Origin: Nepenthes gracilis
Taxonomy: Eukaryota; Streptophyta; Magnoliopsida; Caryophyllales; Nepenthaceae
Length of the DNA stretch: 64,000 nt
Direction of reading: 5' to 3'
Assembly: GCA_033239525.1 (NCBI GenBank)
Contig: BSYO01000030.1
Coordinates: forward strand, 10,871,030-10,935,029
Under the pieces are notes generated by a model. That model was not told the DNA's origin. It saw only the letters and a program-made list of their open reading frames with translations, and did not search any database. This document shows, piece after piece, positions 38,701 through 45,145 of the stretch. A program made the translations under genes and the position numbers. Position 1 is the stretch's first letter. Each line of letters begins with the position of its first letter.

Positions 38701-40099
38701 GATAAATCAACCTCATGAGGATCCAAAATTCCATTGTAGCGACCAGCTACGAGAATTGATATTGTTGTTGGAACATATGTGTATGATCCTCCTATCACTG
38801 CAGGCAATCGTGTGCCAAAGAATGTCTGGGTTAATGTGTTTAAACCAGCAACAAATAGTAGGGTCTGAATCATCTTGGCCTTCTCCTCCTAAAGATGGCA
38901 AAAAATTTAACAGGATATAAGCTGAATTAGTCATTATATACTATGAAGCACAAACACTGATATTAGACAAAAGCACGACATAACACTGATACACCAAAAT
39001 GCTTTTTCCTCAAAATGAGGAAATGATATGTTAGATACACATTAACTAAAATTCTTAGTTTATTTACGGACAGAAAAAGGTAATTGCTCAATAATACTAT
39101 TTTATATAAAATTACCAATAAAAATGCTTATGTTCTTGCTTTATCATCCAAGAAAATCACACAAAGAACTGGATCTCAAGTGAGCCAATATCAGAAAATT
39201 GTGTTTTAACGTAGCTCATAATGGAAAACTAAAAAGAAGACAATATGGGCTTAAATTTTTAATTATTTTTAAGTTATCAAATGAGTCCAACTTGCTTTAG
39301 TTTATATTAAGGACACTTTTTCTTAATCACATAATAAGTCAATGCGTTCAAAATATGTCAAATCAAAATAAAATAGTAAAATATTCCAACACATGTCGGT
39401 GAGGGTCGACCTAATTTACCGCACGTGTTGGATACTGACACACTAATCCAAGAGAAGATTGGTGCATTTTAGGAATATAATATCCATCAGAGCAACCATA
39501 TAACTAGAAGAGAATCAACAGTATGTAATTTTTATTTCAGTTGATGGGGGAATCTTACATTTCCCCCTCCCATTTGGGGAACTAAGTAGGTTGGGATGAG
39601 AACAGTTGTGCCCAGCATCACTAAGTAGTGTTGGAATCCAAGCAGGATAGCTTCAGCTGCATCAAGAAAGCATTACACTTAATCAGCCTAGAGATTTTCT
39701 ACATCAAATAGATGCAGATAAGGAAGTCAAACATGATAGATGTAAGGAAAATATAATCCAGAAAGATTTTACGAAACCTAGTGGAATAAATTGGGTGTTT
39801 CTATGAAAATAGGACATAAAACAAATATTTGAAAAAGATAGTTAACAATGGGTTTATACAAATTGACAGAGTGCACAAGGTGTAAATGCATACAAAGAAA
39901 ACAGGGGAAATCTTGAGAATGATTCAAATGCCTTCGGAAATATAAATAAATGAAGATAACAAGTGAGGGTGAGAGACAGACGCCAAGGTGGTGCGCTCGT
40001 AATGCAATAAGATATGTTGGGCAGTTGATCTTTAACTGGATGTGGCTGCAGCTCGTCCTGTTTTGGAGGTGGCGCCGGTCCTCCTCCACCTCTGGCCAT
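17392..40099 (-). CDS. NAT7: Nucleobase-ascorbate transporter (NAT/NCS2), complete, 14 exons, 535 aa
   Basis: Exons on the minus strand, 5' to 3': 40099-39982, 39656-39559, 38888-38712, 38612-38512, 36434-36359, 35848-35789, 35659-35475, 30338-30242, 29064-28978, 20326-20268, 19846-19755, 19037-18960, 18222-18062, 17610-17392. They total 1608 bp and every junction keeps frame. The start MARGGGGPAPPPKQDELQPH and the next 'PVKDQLPNISYCITSAPPWP' are family-typical. The TM1 QH motif (GFQHYLVML), 'GTRLPAVIGGSYTYVPTT', 'GFSGLWRNVTRFLSPL', 'SCRTDRAGLI', 'STGSFIAVSRYASATPLPPS' and the NAT signature ENAGLLALTR (Q/ExNxGxxxxT) are all present. It ends EFYSLPFNLNKFFPSL. The family carries uracil, xanthine or uric-acid type bases with H+ through 12-14 membrane helices; despite the name, plant members are not shown to carry ascorbate. 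'ARYNxxxDP' and 'YIPHL' segments place it nearest NAT7/NAT8 (from memory). No stops or lost key residues. Confidence 0.95.
17611..18061 (-). other. NAT intron 13
   Basis: AT-rich intron of 451 bp, donor GTAAC after …HTHSRW, acceptor GCCAG before FNDMINV. No inserted element was recognised. Confidence 0.8.
18223..18959 (-). other. NAT intron 12
   Basis: Intron of 737 bp, phase 1, donor GTAAG, acceptor GAGCAG (giving AYV-G-TAG). An alternative acceptor 3 bp upstream (GGAG) would keep frame and change the junction residues to A-G-T. A short GATAT-type repeat tract lies near 18855-18905, close to the donor. Confidence 0.7.
19038..19754 (-). other. NAT intron 11, with a dispersed repeat
   Basis: Intron of 717 bp, donor GTGAG, acceptor GTTCAG. 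Around 19325-19660 it contains sequence similar to 39090-39480 (intron 2 of the same gene): 'CATCCAA…TTCACAAG', 'GAGCCAATAT', then a block with ACACATGTC and GTGTC words. This is a dispersed repeat of unknown class. Confidence 0.6.
19883..20207. mobile_element. MITE-like element filling NAT intron 10
   Basis: The 325-bp segment has similar inverted ends: GAAAATATTAGTC at the left, and on the opposite strand GAAAGTATCAGTA near the right, 11 of 13 matching. It is flanked by the direct repeat ATAGAT (19877-19882 and 20208-20213). Related GATAT-rich sequence recurs at about 770-965, 15770-15960, 24990-25177 and 36840-37080. Without the element and one target copy, intron 10 (421 bp) would be about 90 bp. 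The superfamily cannot be assigned: a 6-bp target copy is visible, but the right end is loose by a few bases. It encodes nothing. Confidence 0.55.
20974..21262. repeat. Tandem duplication, 2 x ~147 bp
   Basis: Two adjacent copies run from 'ACGAGATCATAATCTTTGAT' (20986 and 21133) through 'TTCTAGTC' and 'GTCGTTGAGACAAGTCACTT' to 'TCTCCTAA'. They differ at only a few positions by eye, so the duplication is fairly young. No coding potential. Confidence 0.85.
21700..23500 (+). repeat. Long dispersed repeat, copy 1 of 3 (+), unclassified LTR-like
   Basis: This is the same family as 31.3-33.0 kb and 52.1-54.4 kb, which lie in the opposite orientation. Diagnostic matches (in + orientation here) include GGAATCGGCACC followed by GAAATGGAAG, a GA-rich purine block, GC-rich 'GCCGTTGCTGCCGTTGCC' text, then 'GATTCGGG', 'AAATCTGC' and 'TTGATTTAATTTAATATTTG'. 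The right part is interrupted by a 57-bp tandem array, then resumes with 'GGATTTTGGATTTGC'. Open frames at 21819-22594 are composition artefacts of the GC/GA-rich block. Edges are approximate. Confidence 0.6.
22690..23135 (+). repeat. Degenerate minisatellite, ~57-bp unit
   Basis: Each unit reads roughly 'GCCnnAAGCTGCAGG' then 'CCTAAAATGTAGCC' then 'ACTAATnGAGCCnATnATATGAA'. The first four to five units hold the 57-bp period (about 22700-22930). Later units lose part of the second half. The repeated CTAAAATxTAGCC phrase occurs about eight times. It sits inside a copy of a dispersed repeat whose two other copies lack it. Confidence 0.75.
23504..24185. repeat. Tandem duplication, 2 x 341 bp
   Basis: Copy 1 is 23504-23844 and copy 2 is 23845-24185, both starting CACCTGATTTGAGATTTATA and ending GTTTGACCCGCAC. 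They differ at roughly one base in twenty by eye. Each copy contains the start (TGTTAGGCATATTATGTGTT) of the LTR-like element that continues only after copy 2, so the event duplicated the edge of that element with its flank. Confidence 0.85.
24031..24988 (+). repeat. LTR-like dispersed repeat, copy 2 of 3
   Basis: It begins TGTTAGGCATATT, followed by GGCATATTCTGTGACCATG. A variable GC-richer block (24120-24330) follows, then a TATA stretch (TTTATATATAGCC near 24365), 'GGTGCTAC…GCTCTCACTTTC', and the conserved downstream blocks 'GGAATAAGTCGGCTAA' and 'CTGTAAGTTAACTTTC'. It ends with ATTCCGC near 24965. It is parallel to the copies at 12.2 and 33.9 kb. The layout fits a Copia-type solo LTR. The end is approximate. 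Confidence 0.65.
25178..26093 (-). repeat. Copia element 3' LTR (left copy)
   Basis: It starts TGTTAGGATTTGACCAAAAC and ends CTTCTTTCA in + orientation. It shares with the right copy, in order: the 'ACAATAAT…' leader; 'CATTCTAAAAAATAACAC'; the CCTCTTC-rich block; 'CCTAAAATCGTATCA' then 'TGCGACTTTATA'; and 'CATCATGCACCACTCGG'. Confidence 0.85.
26349..27245 (-). pseudogene. Copia gag-protease remnant
   Basis: The minus-strand translation from about 27240 gives 'LDKFNQILTYMSALDEKIK-stop' and 'LLAFLSTLYDHIVMISLF', the UBN2 (Copia gag) signature. Next is 'MNEFRWKK', then a broken zinc knuckle ending 'SHMKRDCFKRK' (26826-26861) in which the leading cysteines are lost. Below this, 26693-26349 opens 'MMDNGSSHYATSRKSLF', matching the Copia protease active-site region (xxDSGCSxHM); the serine/glycine pair is altered and the cysteine is replaced. 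It cannot encode a working polyprotein. Confidence 0.8.
27606..28503 (-). repeat. Copia element 5' LTR (right copy)
   Basis: It begins TGATAGCATTAGGCCAAAAC in + orientation and ends near GATATCA. The primer-binding site lies just outside its left end (about 27591-27603, minus strand). Open frames at 28090-28560 are inside this LTR and not genes. Confidence 0.85.
29065..30241 (-). other. NAT intron 8
   Basis: Intron of 1,177 bp between …FVALVE and STGSF, phase 0, donor GTCAG, acceptor TTGCAG. Ordinary AT-rich sequence with no recognised element. Confidence 0.8.
31319..32996 (-). repeat. Long dispersed repeat, copy 2 of 3 (-)
   Basis: It aligns in order with 52.8-54.37 kb: 'AAATCAAATGTAAATTAGGC', 'TACTCTATACCCATGAG', 'TATTAGGGCGTCCGAATATA', 'GGTGCACGGCC…', a CT/GC-rich block, an AT microsatellite, 'ATTCGGGCGATAACTCG', 'GACTGATCCAAATATCCGCC' and 'AATATTTAATTAATTTCGTC', ending at ATCACA (minus-strand start TGTGATATTC). 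A minus-strand TG…CA frame and ~1.65-kb length suit an LTR, but no internal region or protein is attached. Confidence 0.65.
32707..32766. repeat. (ATT)n microsatellite
   Basis: An uninterrupted ATT/TTA run of about 19-20 units inside the dispersed repeat. In the two other copies this place holds other AT-rich simple sequence, so the tract grew after the copies parted. Confidence 0.9.
33063..33916 (+). mobile_element. Solo LTR (854 bp)
   Basis: Ends are TGTTGGGTTC…GGAACGCAACA, giving the TGTTG/CAACA short inverted termini of LTRs. The flanks are CAACA on the left and CAACG on the right, a 5-bp target duplication with one change. A TATA box (TATAAATAC, 33598-33606) stands about two thirds along in + orientation, as expected for an LTR promoter. 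It is GC-richer than the surroundings. The open frames at 33189 (+) and 33425 (-) are spurious. Confidence 0.75.
33933..35008 (+). repeat. LTR-like dispersed repeat, copy 3 of 3 (best preserved)
   Basis: It starts TGTTAGAGACATTTGTCTTA followed by GGCATATTCCGTGACCAT. A strongly GC-rich block (34035-34325) repeats 'GCTCGAGC', 'GAATGGGGGC' and 'CGTGCTCG' words. A TATA stretch (CTCTATAAATATT near 34350) follows, then 'GTGTCGGTTCCGTTCTTG', 'GGAGTAAGTCGGCTAGGATA', 'GTTTGTAAGTTGATTTTCAT' and 'CCGTTGAAGCCGGAGTG', with the tail 'GCTTCCGCTATACTTGTAAC'. The TTCCGC tail is typical of Copia LTRs. No target duplication seen. Confidence 0.65.
36435..38511 (-). other. NAT intron 4 (2,077 bp)
   Basis: Between …LWRNVT-R and FLSPLAAV, phase 2; donor GTTGCT (non-consensus but GT), acceptor CGTCAG. 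It contains GATAT-repeat sequence at about 36840-37080. Two related AT-rich segments with 'GGGGCCAATCCACC'/'GGGTTAATTGCCGCC' text lie near 37540-37860 and 37900-38160. Confidence 0.75.
38889..39558 (-). other. NAT intron 2, with a dispersed repeat
   Basis: Intron of 670 bp between …VPQMGGGN and EEKAKMIQ, donor GTAAG, acceptor TTTAG. 39090-39480 resembles 19325-19660 in intron 11 and includes an imperfect stem: TCCAACACATGT at 39387 and ACGTGTTGGA at 39423. Confidence 0.65.
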
Positions 40100-41949
40100 C
40101 TTTTTATTCTCTCACTCTCTCTCTCGCTCTCTCTCTGTATGTGTGTTAAGTCTTCTCTTGCTAAAGAAGAAACATCCAAAGCACAACAACCCCAAAATTT
40201 TCACAGAAACCCAAGCCCAAAATCTCTCTACGAAAATCCTCACCGAGGAAGAAATGACACCCAGATGTTAAAATCCCCAGAAAAGCACAAATCCAGAAAT
40301 ACAACCCTCAAAAACAGTCATTAATCCAAACTATACGCCCGCGACCAACAAAAAAAAAGTTCTAGCAATTGCTACAGAAAACCAAATGTAAAGATAAGAA
40401 GCTGTTGTCTGGAAACTTGGAGAAGCAAATCACATGGCGCGAGCATTACAGTCACTGAGAGTTTCTAAAACAATTTCAATAGCATCCGTCTTGCTGTTAC
40501 AACTCAAACGAAGAAGGGGATAAAAGAGGTTTAAGAGCGTGTTTGGCAGCGTCAATGGCGTGTTAAAAGGGAATCACGTTGCAAATCACAGACCCATTTG
40601 GCAAACCCGAGGGCGGTAAAGTGAAGTGGGAAGAAGACGCAGTATAAAGAGGAAAAGTTAGGAGAAAGAGGATGGCTCGAAAAGCAGGGCAGGAACCAAA
40701 ATACCCCTCCGCGCCCCCAGAAAACTCTGCCTCTCTTTGTCTCAGACGCTCAGTCCATCCTATTTTCTAGTCTCCGGCCTACTTCGGAGACGAATGCCTT
40801 TTTTATTTTCCATATTCTTTTTTGGTAATTGTTAAGAGAAGAAGATCGTCTACTTCTACTACTACATGTTTAAATTTCAGGGCTTGCTGCCAGCTTTTAA
40901 GGTTTTCTTCAGTCACGTAAAGATTAGAGCTAAAGGCATCTCCACCGTTTAACTTCACCCCAAATTTATCAGTATTAATTAACGTGGATAAATGGAAGAT
41001 CAGATCAAACAATGATTCACTTACCTCCAAAAAGAATTATAAATCAAAACTTTGTCAAACCTACTCTGGAATTTTTTAATAAAATTTAGTCTGCAACTTC
41101 ATTTAACTACTTACAAATATCTGTAATTTTCAGTTCAAGACCTTCTCATTACGTGGGTGTCTGTGTATGGGAGTGTTCAAGCAAATATCGCAGAAGATAG
41201 CGACGACTAAGAAACGTGAAAAACAAAATAAGGATCATGAAAGATATGGTGCGGCCAATGAGTCAGTTTTGGCGGAAGGAAACATCGAAAACGTCATGGA
41301 AAAGGACGAAGGGCAAGGCGGAGAGATGGAGCTCGTGGTGTCTCATCACACAGGGCAGCCAGGCGTCAGAAATCGTAGAATGGGGAAGACATGCACCGCT
41401 TAGCTGTAAATTTGAAGGCACTGGCCGTTCCGAATCCCATCAGATTCCAGATGCCAATTATTCACTATTACTCAATTATAAATATTTAAATTAAAAAAAT
41501 TATATTAAGTCATTTAATTTTGTTTAAATTATCTAAAATTTAAAATTTATAAATAAAATAATTTAATTTAAACACTAAAAAATTTTTACATTTATCCATC
41601 GTCACTGTGCCAGATTTTCTCTCTCTTCTCACATATTTTCCCCTCCTGCTTACGCCATCTCTTCGCATTTTCTTTCTTCTTCTTGCAGTTGTCTCTATTG
41701 CCACTCATTTCAACTTTAATTTATATATTATTATATTAAAAAATATTTTTAAATTTTTTAAATATTATTATTAGATAATATAATAAATATAATTTGATTA
41801 ATGAGAAATAAATTTAAAAATATTTTTAATTATTTTTAAAAAAATTTTAATAAAATATTATTTAATTGATATGAATTATCAATTTAAATAATCTAATATA
41901 TCTTATAAATTGTAACAAATACCTAAATTTAAAATAATTGTATACATAA
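40100..41949. other. NAT 5' leader and upstream region
   Basis: The first stretch is the NAT leader. A GA tract on the transcript strand (40108-40138) lies just upstream of the start codon, as in the PADRE gene. The sequence to about 40760 is richer in GC than the surroundings, as expected for a promoter-proximal region. Beyond 41500 it is AT-rich. Open frames at 40803-41030 (-, 75 aa) and 41167-41494 (+) resemble no family I know and have no supporting context. Confidence 0.5.
40108..40138 (-). promoter_or_regulatory. GA-rich tract in the NAT leader
   Basis: On the transcript strand this is an interrupted GA dinucleotide run 9-40 bases upstream of the ATG. Such tracts are candidate GAGA-factor (BBR/BPC) sites; function here is inferred, not shown. 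Confidence 0.45.
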
Positions 41950-44900
41950 TTGAAGAGTCCTGCAATATCGTGGGCCAGTCCAAAGTGAAGCCCACCCATC
42001 AGCGAAGCCTAACGAAGAGCAAAGTCTAGAAAGCCATACAGCAGACCCAACCAAGGCCGGCACATGATGGCTTGGAATAGATAGAGGCCGACCAAGCCTA
42101 ACAGCCAACCCTCTACAGCATAACCAATCCCAATGTAGGAACCTTCCAATACAACGATGACAACCTGATCAGCGCAAAGGGCGCTGACACGATAGGGGCC
42201 TACAGTTGGTGGCCACAGTCAACACTCAGAGAGGACGACACACTCACTTGCCCAAAACAAAGAGGATGCTGCCACTGCCAAGCTGCTACCATTGCTAGTG
42301 TGGCTCGACAAATCACCTGTCGTAACAATCTAGTAAGCGTTAATAGAAACCACCCATGGTCGCACCATTACTGCAAAATGACAACTGACACTGCTGCTTT
42401 AGTCAATGACCAACGACCTATAAATCTCGGCGCGATAGCTATCCAAGTTTTGGTGCCAAAGCCACACCAATCCGTCATCTACAAATATCTCTTTTTCATT
42501 GTTGGAGAATGAATGAAGCAATCCAAACATAACCCAAGAGGTAACAAGGAATACAATCCCAACATAGAGAGCATTCCCTGTTTCTTCTTTTTCTACATAG
42601 CCGCCTCTTGTGGAGCGCACCATCGAAACCAAGCCTTCCAACACCACTAGAAAGCCACTCCATGTCGAGCACACATACCAAAGCCAAATCCTCCAATATT
42701 ACTCACTTTTTTCACACAGGTGTACTACGCATTCTCTTACATCATCACATATTTTCATCAATTAAAAAATATTTCTGACTTAAACGTTGGAAAATAAATT
42801 AGGAAACGAGTCCCGTTAATACTTTAATATCTTATTTATTCATTGTATTGTATAGGATTGAGGTTATCAAAAATAGAGATAAGACCCGCCTCACTTTCAC
42901 CTGACATGAAAGATCGGGTAGCTACCTAACCCGTACTATAACTCAGATCTAGGAACATATCATTGGTACCGTCTGTAAAAAATAACTTAAAAGTCTAATC
43001 ACTACACTTACAAGTAGAACATGGTCAACACAAGGGTATAAGCTAGCAAGCCAACCAAGAACACCGCCACCCAAGGCGACCACCCCTCGGTGGGTAGCCA
43101 CATGGGCAAACGGCATAAACCTGACGTGCGCATACTCGCTATCCAAATGAGAGATGTATTCAAGATGCTCCAGACGATCAACACGCATCTAGACAAGCAG
43201 AGGCAAGGGCTCGCGCCTTCATCACACGAGCTTCAACCTCGAAGCGAAGGAACTGGGCAAAGAGGCATCCGGCCGAGAAGACCCTATGGCTCAATGACAA
43301 TGAGGCTCCTGCAGGTTCAAGCAATAAGGTCCCGACGCGGTTAGAGGGCCAACTAAGTCACGGGGCACAAAGGGACAACCCAAAGCAATGAAATCCTCGC
43401 TAATCCCGTAGCGACATGAGGTCCTCGACCCAAGGAGAAACCTCTTGCAGTACATGGCCGCCATGGATTGGTTTTCGTCAAGACCCATATCCCTCTCCCA
43501 ATCATTCAAAGTTGAGGACCTCCCTTGACGTCAAGAGAATTGCATCCTCTCCCCAAACGGAGGAGAGAGTGGAAAAAATATGAGAGCACATGTTCACGGG
43601 AGATACTGGCAGACGCTCCATGGATCTGAGGAGATCCCCGTTCATGATGGAGATTCAGAAGCAACTGCTCTCCCATAAGTTTAAAATGTTAACCTTGAAA
43701 CCTTACGATGGGGGTTCCCACCCGATGGATGACCTCTACCATTTTCACACTCTACTGAGTTTCAAGAGTCTAGATTAAACTGTCATGTGTCAGTACTTCC
43801 CTCTAACATTCAAAGGGAAAGCTCACACCTGATTCTATAACCTTTATCCGAACTCCATTCGGTCATTCAAGGTACTTGCCAACTGCTTCCTATCTCAATT
43901 TGCTTCCAACTGAAGAGAGGAGAAGTGGTTGTGACATTTTGTCTGCCTCGGCCAGAAGCGAGGCGAAAGCTTAAAGCGCTTCTTGGCCCAATTCACTGTT
44001 GAGACCCCACAGATATCTCGGCTCACGGAAGAAGTAAAGCTCAGCATATTCATATCTACTCTAGAATCGGGCAACCTCTTTAAGCACGTAGCCCATTAGA
44101 ACCTTTAGACTTTCAGGGAGGTTGAGACCATCGTCTGAGCCTACATAACAGCAGAGGAGGCCAACGAAGTAAAATGGTCGGAGTGAGCTGACCAACCCCC
44201 AGAGGAACTAATGAATGAGAAGAAGATGAGCAAAGACGACAATCGCTTCTGGGGCCCCAGGGAGCAACCGCAAGCAAAACCTGTTGTCTGAAATGAGTTT
44301 AAGTCGCTTAACCTGATTCTTCTAAATGACACCCGCACTAATATCCTAATGCGGATTTAGGATGAGATGTTTTTCAAATGGCCAAATGCACTAAAGAACC
44401 CGAAGGGAGAAGACCAGCTAAAGTATTGCTACTTCTATCGATCTTTGGGTCATAGCACTGAAAACTTCGGACGCTATAAAAGGAGATTGAGTAAAGGGTA
44501 TCTCATTGGATTCTTACAGAACCTGGGACAGGCCCCCGAGAGAGTAGATGAAGACGGATAAGAATAGCCGATAAACCGAGTTGTGGCCGAGGTCATTAAT
44601 ATAGTGATAACCAAGCCAGCTAATGGTAGCGTCCCGAACTATCTGGAGATAGCTTCCAGTAGTAAGAAGTCGACGTTATGGGTTAAAAATGATATCATTA
44701 GTTTTAGTGACGACGATATGGCTCATCTAAAACCCCAACTCTAGCCCTCTAATCATATCGACACTCATTTCAGACGGTATGATTAACTACCAATTAAAAC
44801 AAGTATTCATTGATAATGAAAACTCTTGAAATTTGCTCTACCTCGATAGTTACTTCAAACTTGGATTGAAAAAGAGTCAGATGAAGACTATCGAGAGAAC

Positions 44901-45145
44901 CTTGTACAAGTTGGATAATAAGTCGATACCCATTTAGGGTGCTGTCCAACTGAAAGTCACACTGAGAGCTTACCCCAAAAAATGAATCATACTAATTATC
45001 TGACCTCTTATTTGTTCGTTATATTATACAGGACCCAAATTATTAGAAATGGTTACCGAACCGGCCTCAATTTGACCCGACGTAAAAGATCAAGTGACTC
45101 CCTAATTCATATTGTAAATTAAATTTAGAAATGCATCGATAATCA
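41950..45145 (+). mobile_element. Degenerate Tat-like Ty3/Gypsy element, gutted
   Basis: It consists of an LTR (from roughly 41950, start uncertain, to 42962), a primer site resembling TTGGTGCCGTCTG (TTGGTACCGTCTG at 42963), a gag-protease region (43021-44980), then only the end of a second LTR (about 44983-45145). The two LTR ends match in blocks such as 'TATTCATTGTATTGTATAGG' against 'TTGTTCGTTATATTATACAG' and 'GAAAGATCGGGTAGCTACC' against 'AAAAGATCAAGTGACTCCC'. RT, RNase H and integrase are missing, so a deletion joined protease to the interior of the 3' LTR. Confidence 0.75.
43021..44980 (+). pseudogene. Tat-like Gypsy gag and protease remnant
   Basis: It begins ATG-MVNTR, the common start of these gags. 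Then come 'LRRSPFMMEIQKQLL', 'FKMLTLKPYDGGSHPMDDLY' (the PYDGxxDPxxHL motif), 'CQYFPLTFKGKAHT' and 'SFKVLANCFLSQFAS'. Next are 'YCYFYRSLGHSTENFGRYKR' (damaged CCHC knuckle region) and 'ISDGMINYQLKQVFIDNENS' with 'LLYLDSYFKLGL', which mirrors the retroviral-type protease (VDxGSSADILY). Frameshifts and stops occur throughout, and the protease DxG is altered. Confidence 0.8.

Noticed and set aside
40803..41030. 75-aa minus-strand open frame upstream of NAT
   Set aside because: Plausible composition but no recognised domain, start context or partner exon; not enough support.
41167..41494. Two + strand open frames (78 and 92 aa)
   Set aside because: No family resemblance; lie in a NAT upstream region without supporting gene structure.
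42300..42696. Open frames on both strands
   Set aside because: They fall inside the 5' LTR region of a decayed Gypsy element.
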